Source of the DNA: an uncultured Oscillospiraceae bacterium
GTDB taxonomy: Bacteria; Bacillota; Clostridia; Oscillospirales; Oscillospiraceae
Direction of reading: 5' to 3'
Assembly (NCBI GenBank): GCA_934597345.1
Contig: CAKTRJ010000005.1
Span: forward strand, 9,663 to 73,662
Length of the DNA stretch: 64,000 bases
The number at the start of each line of letters is the position of its first letter. Within the stretch, counting starts at the first letter, position 1. Positions 8,127 to 16,923 of the stretch are shown piece by piece. The notes below the pieces were generated by a model. The model was not told where the DNA came from. It saw nothing but the letters and a program-made list of their open reading frames with translations, and did not search any database. Position numbers and translations under genes: made by a program.

Positions 8127-8876
8127 TTACAGAACTTTGCTGAGGAAATCCTGCAAACGGGGATCCTTCGGATGGTCGAACAGGTCGGCGGGCGCACCCT
8201 CCTCCAGGATCTTGCCGTCGGCCATGAACACCACGCGGTCAGCCACCTCACGGGCAAAGCCCATCTCGTGGGTCACCACCGCCATGGTCATGCCCTCCTT
8301 GGCCAGGTCGCGCATCAGATCCAGCACCTCGCCCACCATTTCGGGGTCAAGGGCGGAGGTAGGCTCGTCGAACAGCATGACCTCCGGGTCCATGGCCAGC
8401 GCCCGGACAATGGCGATACGCTGCTTCTGGCCGCCGGAGAGCATGTTGGGATACTCGTTTGCCTTGTCGGCCAGACCGATACGCTCCAGCAGGGACCTGG
8501 CCTGAGCCTCCGCCTCGGCGGCGGTTTTCTTCTTCAAGGTGACGGGCGCCATGGTGATGTTCTGCAGCACCGTCTTATGGGGGAACAGGTTGAAGTGCTG
8601 GAACACCATGCCCATCTTCTGGCGGTGCAGGTTGATGTCCACGGACTTGTCCGCCAGATCCACGCCGTCAAAATAGATGGCGCCGGAGGTGGGCTGCTCC
8701 AGCAGGTTCAGGCTGCGCAGCAGCGTGGATTTGCCGCTGCCGGAGGGGCCGATGATGGCCACCACCTCGCCCTTGTTGATCGTCAGGTTGCAGTCATTCA
8801 GAGCGTGGACGGTGCCATGATTGTACTCTTTCACCAGATGCTGCACGGAAATCAAAACGTTATTGCTTGTCGCCAC
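8127..8876 (-). CDS. Amino-acid ABC transporter ATP-binding protein (GlnQ type)
   Basis: A 249-residue ABC ATPase of the polar amino acid uptake family. Walker A GPSGSGKS is at 43-50, Q-loop in [13 protein letters not shown], signature LSGGQKQR and Walker [13 protein letters not shown], with switch His in [12 protein letters not shown] at 8876 is taken as start: AAAGGAG lies eight bases upstream and the long N-terminal extension in this frame overlaps the permease gene. It overlaps the permease stop by 17 bases, indicating translational coupling. Substrate cannot be assigned beyond polar amino acid. Confidence 0.93.
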   Translation of the reverse strand: MATSNNVLISVQHLVKEYNHGTVHALNDCNLTINKGEVVAIIGPSGSGKSTLLRSLNLLEQPTSGAIYFDGVDLADKSVDINLHRQKMGMVFQHFNLFPHKTVLQNITMAPVTLKKKTAAEAEAQARSLLERIGLADKANEYPNMLSGGQKQRIAIVRALAMDPEVMLFDEPTSALDPEMVGEVLDLMRDLAKEGMTMAVVTHEMGFAREVADRVVFMADGKILEEGAPADLFDHPKDPRLQDFLSKVL

Positions 8877-9591
8877 GACGCATTCTCCTTTCGATGGCCT
8901 CGATCGCCTTGGAGGCCGGGTAGTTGATGCAGAAATAGACCAACGCGGCCAGCACATAGGGGGCCAGCGTGATATACGAGTTACCGGAGACGGTCTGGGC
9001 GGTATACATGATCTCCGCCATGCCCAGCACGGAGCAGATGGAGGATTCCTTCACCATGGTGACCACCTCGTTGGCCAGTGCGGGCAGCACGTTCTTGATG
9101 GCCTGAGGCAGCACCACCAGACGCATGGACTGCCAGCCGGACAGACCCAGCGAGCGGGCGGCTTCGGTCTGGCCCTTATCCACCGCCAGAATACCGGCAC
9201 GGAATATCTCAGCCACATAGGCTGAGCTGTTCAGGGCCAGCGCCACCACGCCGGGGATAAAACGGTTGATGGCGATGAAGCCGAACAGCAGCGTGCGGGG
9301 CAGCGTAATGTAGTGGAACAGTCCGAAATAGATAATGGACAGCTGCACCAGCATGGGGGTAGAGCGAAAAACCGCGATGTACGCGCCGGCAAACCACTTG
9401 ACGGGCTTGACCTTGCTGAGACGCATCATGGCCAGCAGCAGAGCGGGGATCACGGCCAGCAGCACGGAGACCACGGCCAGCAGCAGCGTATACTCAAAGC
9501 CTCGGACAAAGGCGGAACCATACTTGGGCAGGAACGAGAAATTGAAGAAGTTTGTGTTGTCCATGTTCACAAACAGATCATTCCACGACAT
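8860..9591 (-). CDS. Amino-acid ABC transporter permease (GlnP type)
   Basis: A 243-residue inner membrane permease of the His/Glu/Gln/Arg group, with about five membrane segments. The start region [20 protein letters not shown] and the EAA-type loop [20 protein letters not shown] are typical of the family. It couples to the overlapping ATPase gene and is separated from the binding-protein gene by a hairpin at 9633-9668. Confidence 0.93.
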   Translation of the reverse strand: MSWNDLFVNMDNTNFFNFSFLPKYGSAFVRGFEYTLLLAVVSVLLAVIPALLLAMMRLSKVKPVKWFAGAYIAVFRSTPMLVQLSIIYFGLFHYITLPRTLLFGFIAINRFIPGVVALALNSSAYVAEIFRAGILAVDKGQTEAARSLGLSGWQSMRLVVLPQAIKNVLPALANEVVTMVKESSICSVLGMAEIMYTAQTVSGNSYITLAPYVLAALVYFCINYPASKAIEAIERRMRRGDKQ

Positions 9592-9632
9592 AGACGAAGC
9601 ATCCTTTCACATGTTCTGGGGCCTAAAGCGCA

Positions 9633-9668
9633 CGCAAGCGTGCAAAGCCAAGGCTTTGCACGTTTGCG
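9633..9668 (-). other. Intercistronic hairpin between binding protein and permease
   Basis: A near-perfect inverted repeat, CGCAAACGTGCAAAGCC against GGCTTTGCACGCTTGCG with a two-base loop, lies between the stop of the binding protein and the permease start. No T run follows, so it is more likely a transcript-stabilising or partial attenuation structure that raises binding-protein levels over permease than a full terminator. Confidence 0.7.
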
Positions 9669-9686
9669 GTAAGATCACGGGGATTA

Positions 9687-10589
9687 TCAGCCGACGTAGC
9701 TCAGGCCCACGTTGCCGTCCAGCACCAGCAGGTCGATGGTGCCGTTCTTCAGCTCAGTGACCAGCGTGGGAACCAGAGACTCCAGCACCATGCCGTTGGC
9801 AGCCTCGGGGAACATGTCGGCAGCGGCCATAGCCTTGGTGGTGTTCTTCTGGGCGCCGATGATGACGGAAGCCTGATTGATGTCGTCCACGGTCTTGTAC
9901 TTATCAGCGTTGGAAGCCTTCACCAGAATGACGGGAGGCAGATCGGTGTAGTAGGGATCGGAGAAATCGCAGGCCAGCGCACGCTCTTCGGTGTACTCGC
10001 AGGCGGCCAGCACCATGTCGAAGTCGCCGTTGCTCAGAGAAGTGACCAGATTATCGAAGTTCATGGACTCGATCTGCAGCTCCATGCCCATGGACTCGGC
10101 GATGTACTTGGCGACCTCCACGTCGATGCCGGCATACTCGGTCATAGCGGCGTCGGCAAAGAACTCATAGGGAGGATAATCGGGGCTGGTGCCCAGCACC
10201 AGAACGGGCTTGTCGCTGGCAGCGGCATCGTCACCGGCAGGAGCCAGATCAGAGGACACAGCGTCGGGAGTGTAGGTCTCCTGAGAGGCGACCTTGTTCT
10301 CGATCTCCTTGATGAGGGCGCCGTCGTTGGCGGTCAGCTCAGCGATGGCCTTGTTGATGCCATCCAGCAGACCCTTGGGGTCGCCCTTCTGCACCAGAAC
10401 ACGGTAAGGCTCGGTCTCGCCCCAGTCCACCACGTTCTCCAGAACCACCAGAGACTCGTCGGTGTTGGCGGCGTCGCCGTCATTTGCGTTGTTATCGTCA
10501 GCAGCGTTATTACCGCCGCCGCAGGCCACCAGGCTCAGCGCCATCAGCATGGCCAGCATCAATGCCAGAAACTTTTTCATCTTTTTCAT
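9687..10589 (-). CDS. Amino-acid ABC substrate-binding lipoprotein, apparently circularly permuted
   Basis: A 300-residue family 3 solute-binding protein with lipobox LVAC (Cys23). The order of its parts is unusual. Residues 45-102 (VVDWGETEPYRVLVQKGD, then GINKAIAEL) match the end of a normal family 3 protein, the strand and last helices after the second hinge. Residues 128-300 (VLVLGTSPDYPPYEF to DLLVLDGNVGLSYVG) match its beginning and middle, and the protein stops exactly where the first block would normally follow. A Thr/Ala/Asp-rich linker (103-127) joins the old C- and N-termini. All residues of one fold seem present, so this looks like a circular permutation rather than a truncation. 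It belongs with the following permease and ATPase. Confidence 0.88.
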   Translation of the reverse strand: MKKMKKFLALMLAMLMALSLVACGGGNNAADDNNANDGDAANTDESLVVLENVVDWGETEPYRVLVQKGDPKGLLDGINKAIAELTANDGALIKEIENKVASQETYTPDAVSSDLAPAGDDAAASDKPVLVLGTSPDYPPYEFFADAAMTEYAGIDVEVAKYIAESMGMELQIESMNFDNLVTSLSNGDFDMVLAACEYTEERALACDFSDPYYTDLPPVILVKASNADKYKTVDDINQASVIIGAQKNTTKAMAAADMFPEAANGMVLESLVPTLVTELKNGTIDLLVLDGNVGLSYVG

Positions 10590-10683
10590 TTCCTTTCAAA
10601 ATTCTTTGTTGGCTCCGCTCCGGCCTTCCAATACCGAAGTCGGAGGAACGTTACGTTGTGGTCAGCTCCTGCTGACAGTGGAT

Positions 10684-10712
10684 ACTATACACCCGCCATG
10701 CATATAAGTCAA
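10684..10712 (-). promoter_or_regulatory. Promoter of the permuted binding-protein operon
   Basis: Minus-strand TTGACT and TATAGT with 17-base spacing, about 95 bases upstream of the start. The divergent 10590-10947 region holds no gene; its right half is AT-rich and should contain the AraC gene promoter. Confidence 0.7.
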
Positions 10713-10947
10713 CTGTTTTTTGAATATTTTTTCACTATCATTATCGTTTTTGTTGATTTTGTCTTATTTTCTTTTGCATTACCTACTGTTTCGCAGCGAA
10801 TTCACCGTATCCCTGCTTGCATAAATGAATATTTATGCGTATATTCAGCAACTTATTGCTGCCATCGAAAAAAATACACGGCAAGGGGATTGCATTTTTT
10901 GCAGCGTTTGTGGTAATATAGCGCAAAAAAATGAAGGAGGTGCTGTG

Positions 10948-11769
10948 ATGGAGCCTTTGAATTATGAGAAGCGCGGATATTTAAACGAGCCGTTCCGCCT
11001 GTTTCATCTGGCTGACGACAAACATGAGAAGATCCCCTATCACTATCACAGCTTCCACAAGATCATCATTCTGCTGGCCGGCCGGGCAGGCTACGCCATC
11101 GAGGGTGAGCGCTATGCCCTTCAGCCCGGTGATTATGTATTGGTGGGCCGCGGCAGCATCCACAAGCCCATTGTGGAGCAGAACGACTTTTACGAGCGGG
11201 CCATCCTCTATATCTCGCCGGAGTACCTGCAGCAGCTGTCCACACCAGACTGTGATCTGGAGCGCTGCTTCCGGCAGGCGCAGGAGGAATTCCGCTACGT
11301 TTACCACGCCGGGGCCGACCGGATACGGGAGCTGTTTTCCCTGCTGGAGCAGGTGCAGCAGGAGGGAACCTTCGGCGCGGCGCTGCTGCGGCAGGCGCTG
11401 TTCACCCAGCTGATGGTGGAGGTGAACCGTCTCTCCCTGACGGGCGGCACCGTCAGCGCCGCGGACGGCGACAGCAAGATCATCTCCATTCTGCAATATC
11501 TGAACGCCCACCTGACCGAGCCACTGACCATCGACGAGCTGGCCGCCCGGTTCTATATCAGCAAATATCACATGATGCGGCGCTTCCGGGACGAGACCGG
11601 CTATACCATTCATAATTATATCACCGAAAAACGCCTGCTGCTGGCCCAGCAGCTGCTGGAGCAGGGCCTGCCGCTGGGCGAAACGGCGCTGCGCTGCGGC
11701 TATCAGGAGTACTCCACCTTCTCCCGGGCCTATAAGAAGCAGTTCGGTCATTCCCCTTCGTTAGCGTAG
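10948..11769 (+). CDS. AraC family transcriptional regulator
   Basis: A 273-residue regulator with an N-terminal cupin-type sensor (HYHSFHKIIILLAGRAGYA, then LQPGDYVLVGRGSIHKP) and a C-terminal pair of helix-turn-helix motifs (LTIDELAARFYISKYHMMRRF and ETALRCGYQEYSTFSRAYKK). ATG 10948 follows AAGGAGG at seven bases; upstream in-frame codons are ignored. It is divergent from the ABC importer and 109 bases ahead of a symporter, so it is a candidate local regulator of amino-acid or dicarboxylate uptake; the inducer is unknown. Confidence 0.92.
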   Translation: MEPLNYEKRGYLNEPFRLFHLADDKHEKIPYHYHSFHKIIILLAGRAGYAIEGERYALQPGDYVLVGRGSIHKPIVEQNDFYERAILYISPEYLQQLSTPDCDLERCFRQAQEEFRYVYHAGADRIRELFSLLEQVQQEGTFGAALLRQALFTQLMVEVNRLSLTGGTVSAADGDSKIISILQYLNAHLTEPLTIDELAARFYISKYHMMRRFRDETGYTIHNYITEKRLLLAQQLLEQGLPLGETALRCGYQEYSTFSRAYKKQFGHSPSLA

Positions 11770-11802
11770 CACTATTTGCAAGTAACATAGCAATATTGCC
11801 AG

Positions 11803-11831
11803 TTTACTTTTTAAATAATGCTCATTATAAT
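11803..11831 (+). promoter_or_regulatory. Promoter of the symporter gene
   Basis: TTTACT and TATAAT with 17-base spacing, 48 bases before the symporter ATG. Just upstream lies TAGCAATATTGCC, a partly palindromic box also found ahead of the CoA-disulfide reductase gene. Confidence 0.7.
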
Positions 11832-11878
11832 AGAGTGGTAAACTCAAATCGCAAAACTGTTAGGAGGAGTAAAAACTA

Positions 11879-13135
11879 ATGGAAAAGAAAGCAGTCGTCA
11901 GGAATTATATTTTCCTTGGCATCATGCTGGGCGCGATGGTCATCGGCGCTATCGTGGGCTGGCTGGCTCCCAGCGTAGCCACCGTGCTGAAGCCCTTCGG
12001 CACCGTGTTCATCAACATGATGTTCTGCGTGGTAGTGCCTCTGGTGTTCGTGTCCATCGCGGGCTCCATCGCCAATATGAAGAGCATGAAGCGTGCCGGT
12101 AAGATCATGGGCACCACCGTGGCCACCTTCGTCATCACCGGCGCTATCGCCGCCGTCATCATGTTCGTACTGATGAAGATCTTCCCCCCGGTACTGGTTC
12201 CCTGGACCGACATCCCCTCTGAGGAAATGGGCGAGTACGCCTCCATTTCCGACATGATCGTCAACTTCTTCACCGCCAGCGACTTCGTTGGTCTGCTGAC
12301 CCGCCGGGCCATGCTGCCCCTGATCGTGTTCTCCGTGCTGTTCGGCTTCGCTACCAACATGGCCGGCGGCCCCGAGACGCTGGTGGCCAAGTGGCTCAAC
12401 AGCATGACCGAGGTCATGATGAAGTTCATCAAGATCATCACTTACTATGCCCCCGTGGCCTTCTTCGCCATCTTCGCCGGTCTGGTTGCCGACTACGGTC
12501 CCCAGATCGCCGGTTCCTACGGCCGCGCCATGGCGGTGTACTATCCTCTGTGCTTCATCTACATCTTCACCGCGTTCCCCCTGTTCGCATGGTTCGGCGG
12601 CGGCAAGCATGGTATCAAGACCATGTTCAAGCACATCGCCAAGCCCGCCATCGTCTCTCTGGGCACCTGCTCCAGCGTGGCCACCATCCCCACCAACATG
12701 GAAGAGGCTGAGGCCACCGGCATCAACAAGGACGTGGCCGAGATGGTCATTCCTCTGGGCGCTACCATGCACATGGACGGCTCCTGCTTCTCCTGCGTGC
12801 TGAAGATCGCCTTCGTGTGGGGCGTGTTCGGTCAGGATATGGGCTGGGGCTCTCTGATCCCCATTGTTCTGGTGGCCGTGCTGTCCTCCGTCGGTATGTC
12901 CGGCGTCCCCGGCGGCGGCTACATCGGTGAGTACATCATCTGCTCCATCTTCTTCCCCAACCAGATGGAGCTGGCCTTCCCCATCCTGGTGGCCATCGGC
13001 AACCTGGTGGATCCTCCCGCGACCATGATCAACGCCGCAGGCGACTATGTGGTCTCCTTCATCGTCTCCCGTTATGTGGACGGCAAGGATTGGCTCCAGA
13101 AGCATCTGGCTAAAAAGAACACCGAAAACGTGTGA
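11879..13135 (+). CDS. Dicarboxylate/amino acid:cation symporter
   Basis: A 418-residue DAACS (GltP/GltPh fold) secondary transporter, coupling uptake of an acidic amino acid or dicarboxylate to Na+ or H+. The serine-containing hairpin GTCSSVATIPTN, the MHMDGSCF helix, hairpin 2 GVPGGGYIGEY and the NLVDPPATMINAAGDY substrate/cation site are all present. TAGGAGGAG precedes the ATG. It follows the AraC gene and precedes a terminator, so it is a single-gene transcript. The exact substrate (glutamate, aspartate, succinate or a neutral amino acid) cannot be read. Confidence 0.93.
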   Translation: MEKKAVVRNYIFLGIMLGAMVIGAIVGWLAPSVATVLKPFGTVFINMMFCVVVPLVFVSIAGSIANMKSMKRAGKIMGTTVATFVITGAIAAVIMFVLMKIFPPVLVPWTDIPSEEMGEYASISDMIVNFFTASDFVGLLTRRAMLPLIVFSVLFGFATNMAGGPETLVAKWLNSMTEVMMKFIKIITYYAPVAFFAIFAGLVADYGPQIAGSYGRAMAVYYPLCFIYIFTAFPLFAWFGGGKHGIKTMFKHIAKPAIVSLGTCSSVATIPTNMEEAEATGINKDVAEMVIPLGATMHMDGSCFSCVLKIAFVWGVFGQDMGWGSLIPIVLVAVLSSVGMSGVPGGGYIGEYIICSIFFPNQMELAFPILVAIGNLVDPPATMINAAGDYVVSFIVSRYVDGKDWLQKHLAKKNTENV

Positions 13136-13156
13136 TTTTCTCCCTTACTGCATACA

Positions 13157-13200
13157 AGAAGGGCGGCGCTCTCAAATGAGAGCGCCGTCCTTCTTTATCT
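13157..13200. terminator. Intrinsic terminator between symporter and aminotransferase
   Basis: Stem AGAAGGGCGGCGCTCTC against GAGAGCGCCGTCCTTCT with loop AAAT, followed by T-rich sequence. It lies between convergent genes. Confidence 0.85.
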
Positions 13201-13229
13201 GTTTTTCCTTGCTCCTCAAACAAGCCAAC

Positions 13230-14399
13230 TTACTTCTGGCCCAGGAATTCCCTGACGCCGCGCGTCAGACGCGCCATGCCGTCCTCCACCGTACTTCTGG
13301 GGCAGGCCAGCGCGATACGCAGGAAGCCGTTGCCGCCGGCGCCATAGCCCGCACCGTTCACCAGGATCAGCCCGGTATTCTTCCGCAGGAAGCTTGCCAG
13401 CTCCGTGGAATCCTCGCACACACCGCGGCAATCCATCCACAGCAGATAGGTGGCCTCAGACGGCACCACCTTGATCTCCTTGATGTTCTCCGCGATATAT
13501 TGGCGCACATACTGCTTGTTCTCAAACACATAGGCCCGCATGGCGTCCAGCCAGGCGCCGCCCTGCTTGAAAGCCGCCGACGGCGCCAGCGCGCCCAGAA
13601 TACTGGCCTCGCCCACCTCGTCGGTATTGAGGGCGCGCCACACTCTGTGCCGCAGCGTCTTATTGGGCACGATCACCGCGGAGGACTGGATGCCCGCCAG
13701 GTTGAAGGCCTTGGTGGGGGCCACGCAGGTGATGCTGATCTGCGCCGCCTCCGGCGAAACGCTGGCATAGGGGATATACTCCTTGCCGGGATCGGTCAGG
13801 TCGCAGTGGATCTCGTCGGACAGCACCAGCACGCTGTGCTTGACGCACAGCTCCGTGATGCGCAGCAGCGTCTCACGGTCCCAGATCTTGCCCACGGGGT
13901 TATGGGGATTGCACAGGATCATCAGCGATGTCTGGGGATCGGCCAGCGCCGCCTCCAGCGCCTCAAAGTCAATGTCATAGACCGGCTCGCGGTAACGCAG
14001 CGGGCACTCCAGCACATAGCGGCCGTTGTTGACGATGGAGTTGAAGAAAATGTTATAGGACGGCGTCAGCACCACCACCTTCTCCGCCGGTGTGGTCAGC
14101 TTTCTGACAACACTGGAAATGGTGGGGATCACGCCGGAGCTGTATACCAGCCACGCGGGATCCACATCGAAGTGATGGCGGCTGCCCCACCAGCTCACAT
14201 AGGCGTCGGCCCAGTCGTCCGGCAGGTCGGCATAACCAAAAACACCATGAGCCACACGGTCGGCAAACACCTTCTTGATCTCGGGCGCAGTCTCAAAATC
14301 CATATCAGCCATGGACATGGGCAGTTCGTTCTCCCCGACGCGCCACTTGGTACACTCGGAATTTCTTCTGTCCTTCAACTGGTCAAAGTTATAGCTCAT
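13230..14399 (-). CDS. MalY/PatB-type PLP aminotransferase (C-S lyase)
   Basis: A 389-residue fold-type I PLP enzyme of the MalY/PatB branch, usually cystathionine beta-lyases that release a thiol, ammonia and pyruvate from cysteine conjugates. Lys230 in VAPTKAFNLAG should bind PLP, and CNPHNPVG plus LSDEIHCDL give the Asn and Asp that hold the cofactor. The N-terminal MADMDFETAPEI is typical. It is followed 13 bases upstream by a C_GCAxxG_C_C gene on the same strand. The true substrate could be cystathionine, another cysteine S-conjugate or an aromatic amino acid. Confidence 0.92.
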   Translation of the reverse strand: MSYNFDQLKDRRNSECTKWRVGENELPMSMADMDFETAPEIKKVFADRVAHGVFGYADLPDDWADAYVSWWGSRHHFDVDPAWLVYSSGVIPTISSVVRKLTTPAEKVVVLTPSYNIFFNSIVNNGRYVLECPLRYREPVYDIDFEALEAALADPQTSLMILCNPHNPVGKIWDRETLLRITELCVKHSVLVLSDEIHCDLTDPGKEYIPYASVSPEAAQISITCVAPTKAFNLAGIQSSAVIVPNKTLRHRVWRALNTDEVGEASILGALAPSAAFKQGGAWLDAMRAYVFENKQYVRQYIAENIKEIKVVPSEATYLLWMDCRGVCEDSTELASFLRKNTGLILVNGAGYGAGGNGFLRIALACPRSTVEDGMARLTRGVREFLGQK

Positions 14400-14412
14400 C
14401 GTTCTCTCCTTT

Positions 14413-14955
14413 TCAAGCTTTCTCTTCCGGATATTTCAGCTGGCCGCCCACGATCATGCGGGCCACGATCTCATTGCAGAACGCCACGGCGGTGGCGCAG
14501 TGGAAGGTACCGTTGTGGGCGGTGTACTGGGCATCGCCCTCCGGCGTTTTCCAGTCATACGGCGCGCCCATATTGTGGGTCAGCACCTCATGACAGAGGA
14601 TCCCGCCATAGCGCTCCTTGAATTGGTCCACCACCGTGCGGATCAGCGCCTGACAGGCGCTGTAATCGCCGCCCAGGTCATTGATGGGGCGGCCATAAAA
14701 CATACTGATGGCCCATGCCGCCGCGTTCAGTGCGCCGCAGGTCCCCATCAGGGACAAGCCGCAGCCGCCGGCAATACCAAAACAGCCCCGCAGCATATCT
14801 TCGGTAATACCCATATCGGGGAATGCGTGATACAGTCCGTTCAGGCCGCTCTGAATGCAGTTGCCGTAGTCCGTCTCCGTCTGGAAGCCCACGTCCATTG
14901 CCTTTTTTACCAACGCTTCCTTCTCCTCGTGCGAAAGCTTTGTATAGTCTTTCAT
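14413..14955 (-). CDS. C_GCAxxG_C_C family protein
   Basis: A 180-residue protein with the spaced cysteines of the C_GCAxxG_C_C family: Cys33, Cys65, the GTCGALNAAAW block (Cys73), Cys101 and Cys121. These proteins are thought to be redox-active or metal-binding but have no defined reaction. ATG 14955 is preceded by GGGAGG; longer upstream frame is ignored. The gene is upstream of, and probably cotranscribed with, the MalY-type lyase, suggesting a role in thiol or sulfur handling (inference). Confidence 0.88.
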   Translation of the reverse strand: MKDYTKLSHEEKEALVKKAMDVGFQTETDYGNCIQSGLNGLYHAFPDMGITEDMLRGCFGIAGGCGLSLMGTCGALNAAAWAISMFYGRPINDLGGDYSACQALIRTVVDQFKERYGGILCHEVLTHNMGAPYDWKTPEGDAQYTAHNGTFHCATAVAFCNEIVARMIVGGQLKYPEEKA

Positions 14956-15076
14956 ATTGTCCTCCCTATGTGATATCGGTAACCGAAAGGTCAATCTCAT
15001 CTGCAATTGTAACGACGGCCGCAAAAAAACACAAGTAAATGCTATGCAATAGCAATATAATAAGCAAGTTGTTAAA

Positions 15077-15106
15077 TTGCAATCCCTACGGCAATGATGA
15101 TACTAT
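15077..15106 (+). promoter_or_regulatory. Probable promoter of the CoA-disulfide reductase gene
   Basis: TTGCAA and TACTAT with 18-base spacing, 30 bases before the chosen start. The divergent region 14956-15135 also contains TAGCAATATAAT at about 15049, resembling the box upstream of the symporter promoter. Confidence 0.5.
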
Positions 15107-15135
15107 GGGGGTACCAAACAAAAAGAGAGGTGCTC

Positions 15136-16842
15136 ATGCATATGAAACTGGTCGTAGTCGGCGGCGTCGCCGGTGGTGCTTCCGCCGCGGCGCGCGTGCG
15201 TAGATTGGACGAAAAGGCCGAGATCAAGCTGTTTGAAAGAGGACATGACGTCTCTTTTTCCAACTGCTCTCTCCCCTATTATCTGGGCGGTACCGTAGGC
15301 TCCTCTGAGGACCTGATCATGATGACCCCGGAGGCCTTTCGGGCAAAGCATAACATTGATGTGTCCGTCAACAGTGAGGTCGTCGCCATTGACCGGGCCG
15401 CAAAAAACGTGACCGTAAAGAACACGCTGACCGGCGAGACCTTTACCGAGTCCTATGACAAGCTGGTGCTGGCACCCGGCGCCTCCCCCATCATGCCCAA
15501 AAGCATCCGCGGCATCGACCGGGACAACGTATTCTCCGTGCGGAACGTCAGCGACGTGGTGCGGATCAAGGCCTGCCTGGACCGCGACGGCGTCAGGGAC
15601 GTGGTGGTGGTCGGCGGCGGCTTCATCGGCATCGAGACCGCGGAGAACCTGCGCCTTGCCGGCAAAAATGTGGCCGTGGTGGAGGGCATGGGCCAGATCC
15701 TGGCCCCCTTTGACTACGACATGGTGCAGACTTTGCAGAAGGAGCTTTTCGACCACGATATCCGCCTGTGCGTGGGCAGTACGCTGACCGCCATCGAGGA
15801 CGGCCGCATCACCGCCACAAAGGACGGGAAGGAATTTACCCTGCCTGCCGACGCGGTGATCATGGCCATCGGCGTAGCGCCGGAGACCGGCCTCGCCAGA
15901 GACGCGGGACTGGAGATCGGCCAGACCCGCGGCATCAAGGTGAACGAGTGGATGCAGACCTCCGATCCCGATATTTACGCCGTGGGCGACGCGGTGGAGA
16001 CCTTCAATGCCCAGACAGGGCTGCCCGGCCGTCTGGCGCTGGCAGGCCCCGCCCAAAAGCAGGCCCGCATCGCCGCCAACCATATGTACGGTATGGGCTC
16101 TCCCTACCGCGGCTTCATCGGCTCCTCCTGTATCCGGGTCTTTGGCCTGAACGCCGCCTCCACCGGTCTGAACGAGCGCTCTGCCGCTGCCGCCGGGATC
16201 GCCTATGATTCCGTTACCGTGTTCCCCTCTGACCGGGTGGGCCTGATGCCCGGCGCCAATTACATGTGCTTCAAGCTGCTGTTCGAGGTCCCCTCCGGCA
16301 AGCTGCTGGGCGCTCAGGCCATCGGCACCGGCGACGTGACCAAGCGTGTGGACGCCGTGGCGGCACTGATCTCCTCCAAGGCTGATCTGGAGGATCTGTT
16401 CTCCTTCGAGCATTGCTACGCCCCGTTGTTCTCCACCGCCAAGGACGTCGTTCACATGGCGGCGCTGGTGGCCGGGAATGTGCTGAACGGCCAGCTGAAG
16501 CAGGTCCATGTGGCGCAGGTCCGGGATCTGGTGGAAAGCGGCGCCTATATCATCGACGTCCGCGAGGAGGACGAGTTTGCCCAGTCCCATATCAAGGGCG
16601 CTCACAACATCCCCACCTCCGTGCTGCGCCAGCACCTGTCCGAGATACCCCGCGATGTGCCCGTATACCTGCACTGCCGCAGCAGCCAGCGCTCCTATTA
16701 CGCTTACCGCTGCCTGGTGGGCAACGGCTTTGACAACGTGGTCAACATCAGCGGCTCCTTCCTGGGGATCTCGCTGTACGAATACTTCAACGACAAGACC
16801 ACCGGCCGCGAGCCCATCGTGACCGACTATAACTTCGACTGA
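15136..16842 (+). CDS. CoA-disulfide reductase/persulfide-type flavoenzyme with rhodanese domain
   Basis: A 568-residue FAD/NAD(P)H pyridine nucleotide-disulfide oxidoreductase. VVVGGVAGGASAAARVRR binds FAD, Cys44 in FSNCSLPYY is the single redox Cys of CoA-disulfide reductases, and VVVVGGGFIGIETAEN binds NAD(P)H. A C-terminal rhodanese domain has active Cys514 in HCRSSQRS. Enzymes of this fused type reduce CoA disulfide or persulfides and polysulfides. ATG 15136 is preceded by GAGAGG. A terminator follows. Next to a C-S lyase and a C_GCAxxG protein, it gives the area a sulfur-metabolism character. Confidence 0.93.
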   Translation: MHMKLVVVGGVAGGASAAARVRRLDEKAEIKLFERGHDVSFSNCSLPYYLGGTVGSSEDLIMMTPEAFRAKHNIDVSVNSEVVAIDRAAKNVTVKNTLTGETFTESYDKLVLAPGASPIMPKSIRGIDRDNVFSVRNVSDVVRIKACLDRDGVRDVVVVGGGFIGIETAENLRLAGKNVAVVEGMGQILAPFDYDMVQTLQKELFDHDIRLCVGSTLTAIEDGRITATKDGKEFTLPADAVIMAIGVAPETGLARDAGLEIGQTRGIKVNEWMQTSDPDIYAVGDAVETFNAQTGLPGRLALAGPAQKQARIAANHMYGMGSPYRGFIGSSCIRVFGLNAASTGLNERSAAAAGIAYDSVTVFPSDRVGLMPGANYMCFKLLFEVPSGKLLGAQAIGTGDVTKRVDAVAALISSKADLEDLFSFEHCYAPLFSTAKDVVHMAALVAGNVLNGQLKQVHVAQVRDLVESGAYIIDVREEDEFAQSHIKGAHNIPTSVLRQHLSEIPRDVPVYLHCRSSQRSYYAYRCLVGNGFDNVVNISGSFLGISLYEYFNDKTTGREPIVTDYNFD

Positions 16843-16858
16843 TCCTTCCTCTCTATAA

Positions 16859-16905
16859 GGAAAACAGCCCGGTGCGCTGCGCACCGGGCTGTTTTCCCTG
16901 TTTCC
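16859..16905. terminator. Intrinsic terminator after the flavoenzyme
   Basis: Stem GGAAAACAGCCCGGTGCG against CGCACCGGGCTGTTTTCC with a 3-base loop; T-containing tract CCTGTTTCC follows. Located between convergent genes, so it may serve both. Confidence 0.8.
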
Positions 16906-16923
16906 GGCCTTTTCAGGCCGCGT

